From: UKL13-2 sp043756275
GTDB taxonomy: Bacteria > Pseudomonadota > Gammaproteobacteria > Burkholderiales > Usitatibacteraceae
Reading direction: 5' to 3'
Length of the DNA stretch: 22,158 bases
Assembly: GCA_043756275.1 (NCBI GenBank)
Contig: JAYURJ010000302.1
Span: 1 to 22,158 of the forward strand
Below, piece by piece: positions 9,204 to 15,510 of this stretch. Numbering within the stretch: the first letter of the stretch is position 1; every line of letters begins with the position of its first letter. A program made the position numbers and the translations under genes. A model generated the notes under the pieces. The model was not told the origin of the DNA, ran no database searches, and saw only the letters and a program-made list of their open reading frames with translations.

Positions 9204-9220
9204 TCTGCTAAATTGTCGAC
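9204..9220 (+). promoter_or_regulatory. Possible extended -10 promoter placing +1 at the mobB start codon
   Basis: TGCTAAATT (9206-9214) resembles an extended -10 element, and its expected start point falls at about 9221, the A of the mobB ATG. No Shine-Dalgarno is visible before the gene. This would make the Mo-cofactor operon leaderless. There is no matching -35, so support is modest. Confidence 0.25.
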
Positions 9221-9739
9221 ATGAAAATCATCGGCATCGCAGGCTATTCCGGCAGCGGCAAAACTACCTTGATCGAAAAGGTCATTCCGCTGCTCGTCAA
9301 AGAGGGATTTCGTGTCTCGCTGATCAAGCACGCGCATCATGAATTCGACCTCGACCATCCGGGCAAGGATTCGCATCGTCATCGCATGGCAGGTGCGAGT
9401 GAAGTGCTGATTACATCGAGCAATCGCTGGGCGATGATGCATGAGTTGCGCGGTGCAACCGAGCCGACACTCGAAGAACAGCTCGCGCTTTTTGCGCCTT
9501 GCGATGTGGTGATTGTAGAGGGCTGGAAACATCACGCGATGCCAAAAATTGAAGTGCATCGCAAGCTTTCCGAAAAGCCTCTCCTGTTTCCAGAAGACGC
9601 TTCCGTGATTGCGGTGGCCAGCGATGAATCACTTGCAACTGGTCTGCCGCAGTTTGATCTCGACGATGCGGAGGCGGTGACCAAATTTATTATTAAATAT
9701 TTGGGCCTGCGCAAGGCCGTAATTCATGTTGTGAAATGA
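9221..9739 (+). CDS. mobB: Molybdopterin-guanine dinucleotide biosynthesis protein MobB
   Basis: MobB is a GTP-binding accessory protein to MobA in converting molybdenum cofactor to its guanine dinucleotide form. The 172-residue protein has the P-loop GYSGSGKTT at 8-16, LIKHAHHEFDLDHPGKDS (typical MobB segment) near 40, and VVIVEGWK near 100 as the Walker B-like region. The length fits the single-domain family. It is the first gene of a tightly packed operon: its TGA overlaps the ATG of moaD. No ribosome-binding site precedes it, but the N-terminus aligns with the family at this ATG. Confidence 0.95.
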   Translation: MKIIGIAGYSGSGKTTLIEKVIPLLVKEGFRVSLIKHAHHEFDLDHPGKDSHRHRMAGASEVLITSSNRWAMMHELRGATEPTLEEQLALFAPCDVVIVEGWKHHAMPKIEVHRKLSEKPLLFPEDASVIAVASDESLATGLPQFDLDDAEAVTKFIIKYLGLRKAVIHVVK

Positions 9740-9990
9740 TGCTAAATGTTTTGTATTTTGCCAGTCTGCGCGAATCCTTCGGCATCGCGAACGAAAGCAT
9801 CGCGCTACCTGTCCCAGCGAGCGTGAGTGCGCTCATTGCCGCGCTGCGCGCGCGGGGCGGTGCTTGGTCTGATGCGCTGGGACCAGAAAAACGCTGGCGG
9901 GTCGCGGTCAATCAGGAGATGGCGACAATGGAGTCGACGCTACATGCAGGTGATGAAGTCGCCATATTTCCCCCCGTCACGGGTGGATGA
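9736..9990 (+). CDS. moaD: Molybdopterin synthase sulfur carrier subunit MoaD
   Basis: MoaD is the ubiquitin-like small subunit of molybdopterin synthase. Its C-terminal thiocarboxylate donates sulfur to cyclic pyranopterin monophosphate. The 84-residue protein begins with the family pattern NVLYFASLRESFG, and contains VAVNQE and DEVAIFPPVTGG, ending in the essential Gly83-Gly84. Its ATG overlaps the mobB stop by 4 bp and its TGA overlaps the moaE frame by 4 bp, which indicates translational coupling of the two synthase subunits. Confidence 0.96.
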   Translation: MMLNVLYFASLRESFGIANESIALPVPASVSALIAALRARGGAWSDALGPEKRWRVAVNQEMATMESTLHAGDEVAIFPPVTGG

Positions 9991-10490
9991 TTCACCGGTC
10001 ACGGGTGAGGGCGATGCCAACCATACGTGTACAAACTGAAGATTTCGATCTGGGCGCTGAAGTGAACGCGCTACGATCAGGCAACGCCAAAATCGGCGGC
10101 ATTGCCGCATTCGTTGGTCTGGTGCGCGACATTAACGATGGTGCCGGGGTATCAACGCTCACACTCGAACACTATCCATCAATGACCCAAAAAGCCCTTG
10201 CCAGTATCGTTGAGCAGGCAACAGCGCGTTGGGATGTGATCAATGTTACCGTCATCCACCGCGTCGGTGAATTAAAGCCCACCGATCAGATCGTGCTGGT
10301 GGTGGTTGCCAGTGGACATCGGGCCGATGCCTTTCAAGCCTGCGAATTCATCATGGATTACCTGAAAACGCAGGCACCATTTTGGAAAAAAGAATCCACG
10401 CCGCAAGGCGAGCGCTGGGTCGATGCGCGCAACAGTGATGATGCCGCGTCGTTGCGCTGGCAAGTGGAAAAAAATACGAGGCACAAATGA
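9987..10490 (+). CDS. moaE: Molybdopterin synthase catalytic subunit MoaE
   Basis: MoaE is the large subunit of molybdopterin synthase and carries the active site that receives sulfur from MoaD. Hallmarks are FVGLVRD, LEHYPSMTQKAL, VTVIHRVGEL and the active-site stretch MDYLKTQAPFWKKE with the two lysines corresponding to E. coli Lys119 and Lys126. Started at ATG 9987 it has 167 residues, with a 9-residue lead not usual in the family. ATG 10014 (158 aa) is an equally credible start, preceded closely by GAGGG. A 10-bp sequence GTCACGGGTG occurs before both candidate starts. The gene overlaps moaD and the next gene by 4 bp each. Confidence 0.95.
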   Translation: MIHRSRVRAMPTIRVQTEDFDLGAEVNALRSGNAKIGGIAAFVGLVRDINDGAGVSTLTLEHYPSMTQKALASIVEQATARWDVINVTVIHRVGELKPTDQIVLVVVASGHRADAFQACEFIMDYLKTQAPFWKKESTPQGERWVDARNSDDAASLRWQVEKNTRHK

Positions 10491-10855
10491 CGCAAAAAAA
10501 TGTACTCGGCGGCGAATTGGAAAGCTGCTGCACATCCCCCATGACAGGCTACTACCGCGATGGACATTGCAGTACCGACGATAGCGATCAAGGCTCGCAT
10601 ACCGTATGCGCGCGAATGACTGAAGAATTTCTCGCCTTCAGCAAACGCACGGGCAACGATCTCTCCACGCCGCATCCGGAATTCGGGTTTCCCGGCCTCA
10701 AACCGGGCGACAAATGGTGCGTATGCGTATCTCGTTGGGAGGATGCGTTTCTCGCCGGTGTTGCACCGCGCATCGTACTCGCGGCCACGCACGAACGCGC
10801 GCTTGATGTGGTGGAGCTTGAGGAACTCAAGGCGCATGCGTTGGATTTGAATTAG
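10487..10855 (+). CDS. DUF2237 family protein
   Basis: This 122-residue protein belongs to the DUF2237 family of unknown function. It has the conserved N-terminal NVLGGEL, the double cysteine SCC (residues about 14-15) before SPMTGYYRDG, a further cysteine pair around GHCSTDD and HTVCARM, a PGDKWCVCVSRW block, and a C-terminal APRIVLAATHERAL. The cysteine spacing suggests metal or redox chemistry, but this is inference. Its ATG overlaps the moaE stop by 4 bp and has GAGG at ideal spacing, so it is made with the molybdenum-cofactor proteins. It is the last gene before a strong terminator. Confidence 0.9.
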   Translation: MTQKNVLGGELESCCTSPMTGYYRDGHCSTDDSDQGSHTVCARMTEEFLAFSKRTGNDLSTPHPEFGFPGLKPGDKWCVCVSRWEDAFLAGVAPRIVLAATHERALDVVELEELKAHALDLN

Positions 10856-10884
10856 CCTTATTCTCGGTTCACGATCACGCAAAG

Positions 10885-10913
10885 AAAAAGCCGACGCATG
10901 CGTCGGCTTTTTT
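10885..10913. terminator. Bidirectional rho-independent terminator
   Basis: AGCCGACGCATGCGTCGGCT is a perfect palindrome flanked by AAAAA on the left and TTTTTT on the right, so it works on both strands. It ends the mobB-moaD-moaE-DUF2237 operon (30 bp after the stop) and the convergent DUF3455 gene (49 bp after its stop). Confidence 0.93.
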
Positions 10914-10961
10914 GATGCTGCCGTCAATCAGACCGGCACGCATGGCCCTAGTTAAATCAAC

Positions 10962-11477
10962 TTAGCCCTTTTTGAAGAACACGTAGTCAGCTTGATAGCC
11001 CACGTTGGTTTTTGATCCCACATTGCCTGCAGCACACGCTGGGGAGGCTGGCGCAACGCCGCCGTCAGTCTTGAGGCGCTGGATGTAGGTTACGTCTGTC
11101 ATTGCGCCTTTGCCGGTGGATGGCGCGGCTTGTACCAACTGCAATGGGATCGCTCCAGCGGGACCAGGAGAGACGGCGAGTTGCTTGCCAGTCACTTTGG
11201 AGCCGTCGGTCGCTTCCCATGTTGGGCCTGCGTAGTATTTGCCGGCTTCTTTCTTGTTTGCGTCCAGCAATTTGGCATCAGGACCAGCGAACGTCCAAGC
11301 GAACGTGCCTGGTTTGTCCGCGACGGCCTTGCATTCGTAGGCCAACATGCCAACACCGACGAGCGTCAGCGCAGCCTTGTTACCGGCCGGTGGGGTGATT
11401 TCGGCAGGGGTTTGGGCGAATGCGGATACCGCAGCCAGTGAGGCGATCAGTGGAAGAACTTTAAAGCTTGTTTTCAT
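10962..11477 (-). CDS. Secreted DUF3455 domain protein
   Basis: This is a 171-residue exported protein of the DUF3455 family, whose function is unknown. A signal peptide (MKTSFKVLPLIASLAAVSAFA, cut before QTPAE) is clear. Family blocks seen are YECKA, FAWTFAGPDAKLLD, YYAGPTWEATDGSKVTG, AIPLQLVQA, a TYIQRLKTDGG block and a C-terminal YQADYVFFK. Two cysteines, one in YECKA and one in SPACAAG, could form a disulfide in the periplasm. ATG 11477 has GGAG about 8 nt upstream. It stands alone between two minus-strand units, ends at the shared bidirectional terminator, and has a 321-bp upstream gap in which I find no clear promoter. Confidence 0.92.
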   Translation of the reverse strand: MKTSFKVLPLIASLAAVSAFAQTPAEITPPAGNKAALTLVGVGMLAYECKAVADKPGTFAWTFAGPDAKLLDANKKEAGKYYAGPTWEATDGSKVTGKQLAVSPGPAGAIPLQLVQAAPSTGKGAMTDVTYIQRLKTDGGVAPASPACAAGNVGSKTNVGYQADYVFFKKG

Positions 11478-11798
11478 GAGAAATACTCCAGATTAATGAA
11501 TCAGAACCAAGTTTGTGAGAGATTACAGCTACCACGGTCAATCAATATCGTAAAACGTAGTTATGGATCAAAAGTTGACATCGCGTTATTCGGCGCGAGA
11601 TGCGCTTTCGACCGAGTCAGCGGATTGGCAACCCACACTGACTACGCAGCGCGCGCACCCATGGATGCAACAAAGAGCGTAGAAGTCCAGTCTAAATCGT
11701 TTTCCAGCCAAAAATGCTCTTAAATTCCCGTCAACACTTGCGTCAGGCAATTTTTTAATAAATACGCTGCTGTTGAACCAGACCCAACTGCAAGACAT
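11478..11798. other. Intergenic region upstream of the DUF3455 gene
   Basis: The 321 bp between the response regulator and the DUF3455 gene hold no convincing gene. A 75-codon open frame on the plus strand has no recognisable protein character. The DUF3455 promoter should lie near 11500-11560, but no good -35/-10 pair stands out. I find no clear terminator for the response regulator. Confidence 0.6.
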
Positions 11799-12188
11799 TC
11801 AAAAATACTTGTCTGCGATGTCGCGTGCAATTTCAACCGACAGAGGCTTTAAAACAAATTGCTTGATTGCCGGGCATACATTGGCGCGCTCAACATCTTC
11901 GGGAGCGGGCGAGGAGGTCAACATCACGATAATGACTGGTCGCGCGGCTTGATCGATCTTTTGGTATTCCTCTACGAAATCAAATCCGTTCATGCCGGGC
12001 ATGTTTATATCGAGATAAATAAGGTTAATAGTCGGTGAAGCCGGATTCGCCAGATAACTTAACGCCGCTTCTGCGGACTCGATTGCGATCACATCTTCTG
12101 CTACCTCTGCCTTGCGCAATACATACGTGTGGAAAAAATTATCCATTTCATTGTCATCAATAAGCATGACGCGTGCTATTTTTTTCAA
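11799..12188 (-). CDS. Single-domain response regulator (CheY/Rcp1-like receiver)
   Basis: This 129-residue protein is a bare receiver domain. The acidic pocket is Asp11-Asp12, the phosphoacceptor is Asp60 in YLDINMPGMNG, the switch residue is Thr91 in MLTSS, and Lys114 is in FVLKPLS. The sequence resembles the Rcp1-type receivers that pair with PAS/GAF kinases. It has no output domain, so it must act by protein contact or in a phosphorelay. It starts at TTG 12188; AAGGAA 4-5 nt upstream supports this. The start overlaps the kinase stop as TTGA, which implies coupled translation with its cognate kinase. Confidence 0.94.
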   Translation of the reverse strand: MKKIARVMLIDDNEMDNFFHTYVLRKAEVAEDVIAIESAEAALSYLANPASPTINLIYLDINMPGMNGFDFVEEYQKIDQAARPVIIVMLTSSPAPEDVERANVCPAIKQFVLKPLSVEIARDIADKYF

Positions 12189-13843
12189 CGGATTCCTTGC
12201 ACGACAAGATTGTCAGACCGCCGTTGCGGAGGGCTCTTCGCAATCGTGGCAAAAAATTCACTGCCGACGCCTTTGGTCGACTTGATCCACACCCGGCCGC
12301 CATGTATCTCTGTGATCTTTTTGACCATCGCGAGGCCGATTCCTGACCCCGCAAATTCTTTTTGTGAATTCAGTCTGCGAAAGGCTTTGAAAAGCGAGGG
12401 CATGAGTTTTTCATCAATGCCGATGCCGTCATCCTTGACCGCAATCTGCCACTCGGATGCGTTCGATTGCACACTGATATTGATGTTTGGCGTCGCGCCC
12501 GGCCGATGAAATTTGACGGCATTGGCGATCAAATTTTGAAACAAGAGGCGCAGCAGCGAGGCACGCCCTTTAATCACCGGTAGCAATGGCACTTCAACGT
12601 TGGCCTGATCACGCTGGATGTTGTCAGAAAGATCGAGGAGCGCATCGTTGACGATTTGGTTGAGATCGCAATCTTCTAAATCGATATCGGTACGGTCCAA
12701 ACGAACGTATTGTGTGAGATCGTCGAGCAGGGTCTTCATCCGGTTTGCGCCCGATGTGATGAGCCCCAGAAATCTGCGTGCAGGCACTGACATTTCGACG
12801 TCAAAGTCCGATTGCAATACGGAGGAAAAATTGATGATCGTGTTTAGTGGCTCGCGCAGATCGTGCGAAAGGATATAAATGAACTGTTGCTGGTTCGATG
12901 TGAGATCAACCAGTTTCTGCACCGATGCCTGCAGGGATTGCTCGGTTCTTTTCAGGTGATCAATGTCATGCACGCGGACGACAATCCCGATGATGGCGGT
13001 ATCAAGATTGCGTGCAGGTGTGTAAGTGACGTTCATGAATCGTTTGCCTTTGCCCGGAAAATTAAATTCCCCGTCATAGCTGACAGTTTCTCCGCGCGCT
13101 GAGCGATCAAGCATTGGTTTAACAAGGGTGTCAAACGTGGGCTGACCGACAAGCTCGGCAACCGACCTGCCGACGATATTGGGAGCACTTTTCTGCCAGT
13201 AATCCAGATAAGTGCGGTTGACGTAGCGGTAGACATAATCCAGTCCCAGAAAAGCCTTGAGGTCCTCGGCTGCCATCAGCATGGCGTTTCGCTGATCGCT
13301 GTCGATATTGTTCAACGCGATCAGGTCTGCCGTCACCTCCTGTTGGAAGATATAGTTTTGTGGACGCTCGACTTGCGCCACTGCTTGTCGTGCCAGCATT
13401 TTCAAAGACTCGCGTTGTATCTCGGTCAGGATTCGGGCTTGCCGGTCAATAACGCACAAGATACCGAGTGCTTTGCCGTCCTCGGTGACCATCGGCGCGC
13501 CTGCATAGAAGCAAATAGACGGGTCCGATGCAATCAAGGGGCTTGCAGAAAAACGCGGATCCTGCCGCGCGTCTGAGACCTCCATGATTTCATTGGGCGT
13601 GTTGAATGCAGGTACACAGAATGTGAGGGTTCGCTGCGTTGGAAACGCATTGGAACCGACGCGCGCCTTCACCCACTGGCAATCTTGATCAATTAATGAA
13701 ATCAGCGCTATTGGCGTTCCACAAATTTGCAAGGCAAGCTCGGCGATCTGTTCGAAAGCCGATGTGCATGCAAAGTCCAGCATGCGGAGGTCGTTTAACG
13801 AAGCTAGTCGTTCGCTTTCATTGTTTGGTTGTATGGGTCGCAT
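12185..13843 (-). CDS. GAF-PAS sensor histidine kinase
   Basis: This is a 552-residue soluble hybrid-free kinase with no membrane segments. Order of domains: a GAF domain (about 28-165, with PIALISLIDQDCQWVKA and a YAGAPMVTEDGKALGILCVID block), a PAS domain (about 185-305, with YRYVNRTYLDYW), a HisKA dimerisation domain with phosphoacceptor His327 in ILSHDLREPLN, and an HATPase domain with N box Asn441 (NLIANAVKFH), G1 DDGIGID and G2 GSGIGLAMVKK. It phosphorylates, presumably, the overlapping receiver protein. A cytosolic small ligand or redox cue is implied by GAF-PAS, but no cofactor residue can be named. ATG 13843 has no good Shine-Dalgarno. A candidate promoter lies at 13901-13929. It is divergent from the small peptide gene. 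Confidence 0.95.
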   Translation of the reverse strand: MRPIQPNNESERLASLNDLRMLDFACTSAFEQIAELALQICGTPIALISLIDQDCQWVKARVGSNAFPTQRTLTFCVPAFNTPNEIMEVSDARQDPRFSASPLIASDPSICFYAGAPMVTEDGKALGILCVIDRQARILTEIQRESLKMLARQAVAQVERPQNYIFQQEVTADLIALNNIDSDQRNAMLMAAEDLKAFLGLDYVYRYVNRTYLDYWQKSAPNIVGRSVAELVGQPTFDTLVKPMLDRSARGETVSYDGEFNFPGKGKRFMNVTYTPARNLDTAIIGIVVRVHDIDHLKRTEQSLQASVQKLVDLTSNQQQFIYILSHDLREPLNTIINFSSVLQSDFDVEMSVPARRFLGLITSGANRMKTLLDDLTQYVRLDRTDIDLEDCDLNQIVNDALLDLSDNIQRDQANVEVPLLPVIKGRASLLRLLFQNLIANAVKFHRPGATPNINISVQSNASEWQIAVKDDGIGIDEKLMPSLFKAFRRLNSQKEFAGSGIGLAMVKKITEIHGGRVWIKSTKGVGSEFFATIAKSPPQRRSDNLVVQGIR

Positions 13844-13900
13844 CGTTTTTTAGTTGGTGGCCCACGATAGAGCTAAATAAAGTTAACATGAACTTAGTCT

Positions 13901-13929
13901 TTAATAAATAAAAATGAAAAAATTGTTAA
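13901..13929 (-). promoter_or_regulatory. Candidate promoter of the histidine kinase-response regulator pair
   Basis: On the minus strand, TTAACA (13929-13924) is separated by 17 nt from TATTAA (13906-13901). This predicts transcription start near 13894 and a leader of about 50 nt before ATG 13843. The -35 overlaps the AATTGTTAA/TTGACAATT palindrome at 13921-13939, which could be an operator. Confidence 0.4.
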
Positions 13930-14089
13930 CTTGACAATTCATTTCATGTCGTACACCAACGTCTTTGCAAAAGTGAGCGCATCTCTTGTTGAGACCGCGT
14001 GCCACAGAGACAGCGTCTTTAACAGATGCGCTGCGGACGTGCTCGCTGTAGGCCACTAGTTGGTATTTTTACATGGGAAATGATTAATA

Positions 14090-14110
14090 TTATTAATATT
14101 GCATTAATAA
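14090..14110. promoter_or_regulatory. Inverted repeat overlapping the peptide-gene promoter (candidate operator)
   Basis: Perfect 8-bp arms TTATTAAT (14090-14097) and ATTAATAA (14103-14110) are separated by 5 nt. The right side covers the predicted -35 of the peptide gene, the position expected for a regulator binding site. In AT-rich sequence such dyads also arise by chance. Confidence 0.35.
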
Positions 14111-14127
14111 TTAACATTTGTGATACT
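14099..14127 (+). promoter_or_regulatory. Candidate sigma-70 promoter of the peptide gene
   Basis: TTGCAT (14099-14104), a 17-nt spacer and GATACT (14122-14127) are accompanied by an extended -10 TG at 14119-14120. The predicted start near 14134 gives a leader of about 50 nt that contains the strong AAGGAA ribosome-binding site. Confidence 0.4.
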
Positions 14128-14183
14128 TTGATTGTGGCTCGCATGCGCGGTCACTCACATCAACCCATTACAAAGGAATCTCC

Positions 14184-14336
14184 ATGGACCCGATCAAAAT
14201 GCAGAACGTCAAAGCAGTCGTTGATGAGTTGTTACAAGCCGACCTACAGCCGAACCGCAAGGAAAGCCATTTCCCGGCACTTGAAGATTGGGAAATGGTA
14301 TTGGCGGGTGGCGGGCAAACCTTGGTGTGCTGGTAA
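14184..14336 (+). CDS. Small peptide with double-glycine-like leader (candidate secreted signal or RiPP-like precursor)
   Basis: This is a 50-residue open frame with an excellent ribosome-binding site (AAGGAA, about 6 nt before ATG) and its own candidate promoter. I do not recognise the family. Residues 6-21 (MQNVKAVVDELLQADL) could form an amphipathic helix. The C-terminal part is LEDWEMVLAGGGQTLVCW. If cleaved after Gly44, the positions -12 Leu33, -8 Glu37, -7 Met38 and -2/-1 Gly-Gly match the double-glycine leader pattern processed by C39-peptidase ABC exporters, leaving the hexapeptide QTLVCW. It is divergent from the histidine kinase and convergent with the HD-GYP/LuxR-type pair. No exporter or modifying enzyme is in the window. 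A non-exported small regulator remains possible. Confidence 0.6.
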   Translation: MDPIKMQNVKAVVDELLQADLQPNRKESHFPALEDWEMVLAGGGQTLVCW

Positions 14337-14381
14337 ACAGTTAGCGATTCAGCCTTAGCAAGGGGCTGGTTCGCGGGCATT

Positions 14382-14407
14382 ACGACGGCCCCTTAAAGGG
14401 CCGTCGT
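14382..14407. terminator. Strong stem-loop after the peptide gene
   Basis: Arms ACGACGGCCC (14382-14391) and GGGCCGTCGT (14398-14407) form a perfect 10-bp stem with loop CTTAAA, 46 bp after the peptide stop. There is no U-tract on the plus strand right after it, so it may be an imperfect terminator or an mRNA-stabilising hairpin. It lies between two convergent genes. Confidence 0.5.
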
Positions 14408-14462
14408 GTAGCAGCATTGTGAGTGTTTTATCGCGCGATTTCTGCTAACTTCAAAGCGATGC

Positions 14463-14483
14463 ATTCACAAATTTATTGTGAAT
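14463..14483. other. AT-rich dyad between the peptide gene and the LuxR-type regulator
   Basis: Perfect 8-bp arms ATTCACAA (14463-14470) and TTGTGAAT (14476-14483) are separated by ATTTA. It could be a protein-binding site or a weak hairpin downstream of the regulator gene on the minus strand. Confidence 0.4.
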
Positions 14484-14544
14484 TCTGGAGATGTACGAAG
14501 CGGGAAGGTCCTTGCTGCATACAATTTGCTTTGGGATTGTCGAC

Positions 14545-15510
14545 CTATGCGTAAGCCAGTTGCTCCAGATAAACGTGCAGTTCTGTTTTGGCAAGGCTGC
14601 CTAGTGGCGGCAGGGACGCATCTTTATATAGCGGTTTCTCTCCCATCGCCTGCAAATGCTGACGCACACCTTCCGCCTCGGCACAGATGGCATTGGCCGT
14701 GCTGCTAGCGTGCTCAAGCTCTTTGCGTTCTCGGTAAACATAAAATAGTGCAGTCATGGCTGCATGTTTGAATATTGGCTGCGAGTTGCTCTCGGCAGCC
14801 ATGTGGTAGAGGCTTGCCAAGGCGTTGTCTGCATTGCCGCTCTGTGGATCAACTGCATCTCGGAGCGCACGAATCATTTTATATTCGTCCCCCGAAATCC
14901 CGAGGCGGCCTTTTTCCCGCCGCTTCAGTTGGGCGATCACCTGATTGGCTGCGTTGGAGTATCCGCCGATCAGCAGCATCATGGCCACCAGCAAGCAATC
15001 CGACGGTGAGTCGATAAACAGCTTTGGCGTGACGCCGCGATCATAAAGCCGTTTTGCATGTGCAAAATCCCCGGCAAGCAATGCTTCCCATAATTGGCGC
15101 GAGGTTCTGCGGATTTTTTCTGTCTCAGGGTCCAGCGCACTGCCTTTGAGCCTAGTGGCCACTTCCCACATGCGTCCAAAAGCCCCGAAGAACATGCTCA
15201 TCACGCCAAGAGACGCAAGCAAATTGGTACGCAACGCCATATCGCCGAACATTTCTTCGCTCGCTGGGCCGCGAGCTTGCGCGTTGTCGTCTGCACTGCC
15301 GTCCATGTCCCGGCTGGCGTTGGCTAAATACCAGGTAACCGCACGGGTTTTGGAATTTACGCCCAATTTCCGGTAAAGGTGATGCATATAGACCCGCATC
15401 GTGCCCTCTTTGAAGCCCATATTTAGCGCCATCGATTTGCTCGACCCGCCCTGGGCAAGCAACTCCAGCATCTTCAACTCTTTGGCGTTGATCATTGAAT
15501 TCTTAATCAT
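14545..15510 (-). CDS. Regulator with N-terminal LuxR-type HTH and C-terminal TPR-like helical domain
   Basis: The 321-residue protein opens with a LuxR/FixJ-type helix-turn-helix (about residues 8-62), recognisable from LKMLELLAQGGSSKSMALNMG and the end VYMHHLYRKLGVNSKTRAV. After a short linker the rest (about 95-321) is all-helical with TPR-like pairs such as LWEALLAGDFAHAKRLY and ASLYHMAAE. In most LuxR-type proteins the HTH is at the C-terminus, so the order is inverted. ATG 15510 overlaps the HD-GYP gene's TGA by 4 bp and has a purine-rich AAAGGGG 6 nt upstream. It therefore shares an mRNA with the HD-GYP protein. Ligand and targets are unknown; helical-repeat domains in other regulators bind peptides or proteins. 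Confidence 0.88.
   Translation of the reverse strand: MIKNSMINAKELKMLELLAQGGSSKSMALNMGFKEGTMRVYMHHLYRKLGVNSKTRAVTWYLANASRDMDGSADDNAQARGPASEEMFGDMALRTNLLASLGVMSMFFGAFGRMWEVATRLKGSALDPETEKIRRTSRQLWEALLAGDFAHAKRLYDRGVTPKLFIDSPSDCLLVAMMLLIGGYSNAANQVIAQLKRREKGRLGISGDEYKMIRALRDAVDPQSGNADNALASLYHMAAESNSQPIFKHAAMTALFYVYRERKELEHASSTANAICAEAEGVRQHLQAMGEKPLYKDASLPPLGSLAKTELHVYLEQLAYA

Larger units (their letters stand above)
13844..14183. other. AT-rich divergent regulatory region between the histidine kinase and the peptide gene
   Basis: These 340 bp are clearly more AT-rich than the rest of the window, especially 13870-13945 and 14070-14130. They contain a candidate promoter for each side, an imperfect palindrome AATTGTTAA/TTGACAATT (13921-13939), and an 8-bp inverted repeat TTATTAAT/ATTAATAA (14090-14110). 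No other gene is supported here. Confidence 0.7.

Noticed and set aside
11496..11723. 75-codon open frame in the gap upstream of DUF3455
   Set aside because: No family resemblance, no clear ribosome-binding site, mixed composition; probably chance.
14478..14708. Plus-strand frames overlapping the 3' end of the LuxR-type gene, including an ATG at 14491 after CTGGAG
   Set aside because: The GGAG is directly against the ATG, the frames run antisense to a real gene, and the products are unrecognisable.
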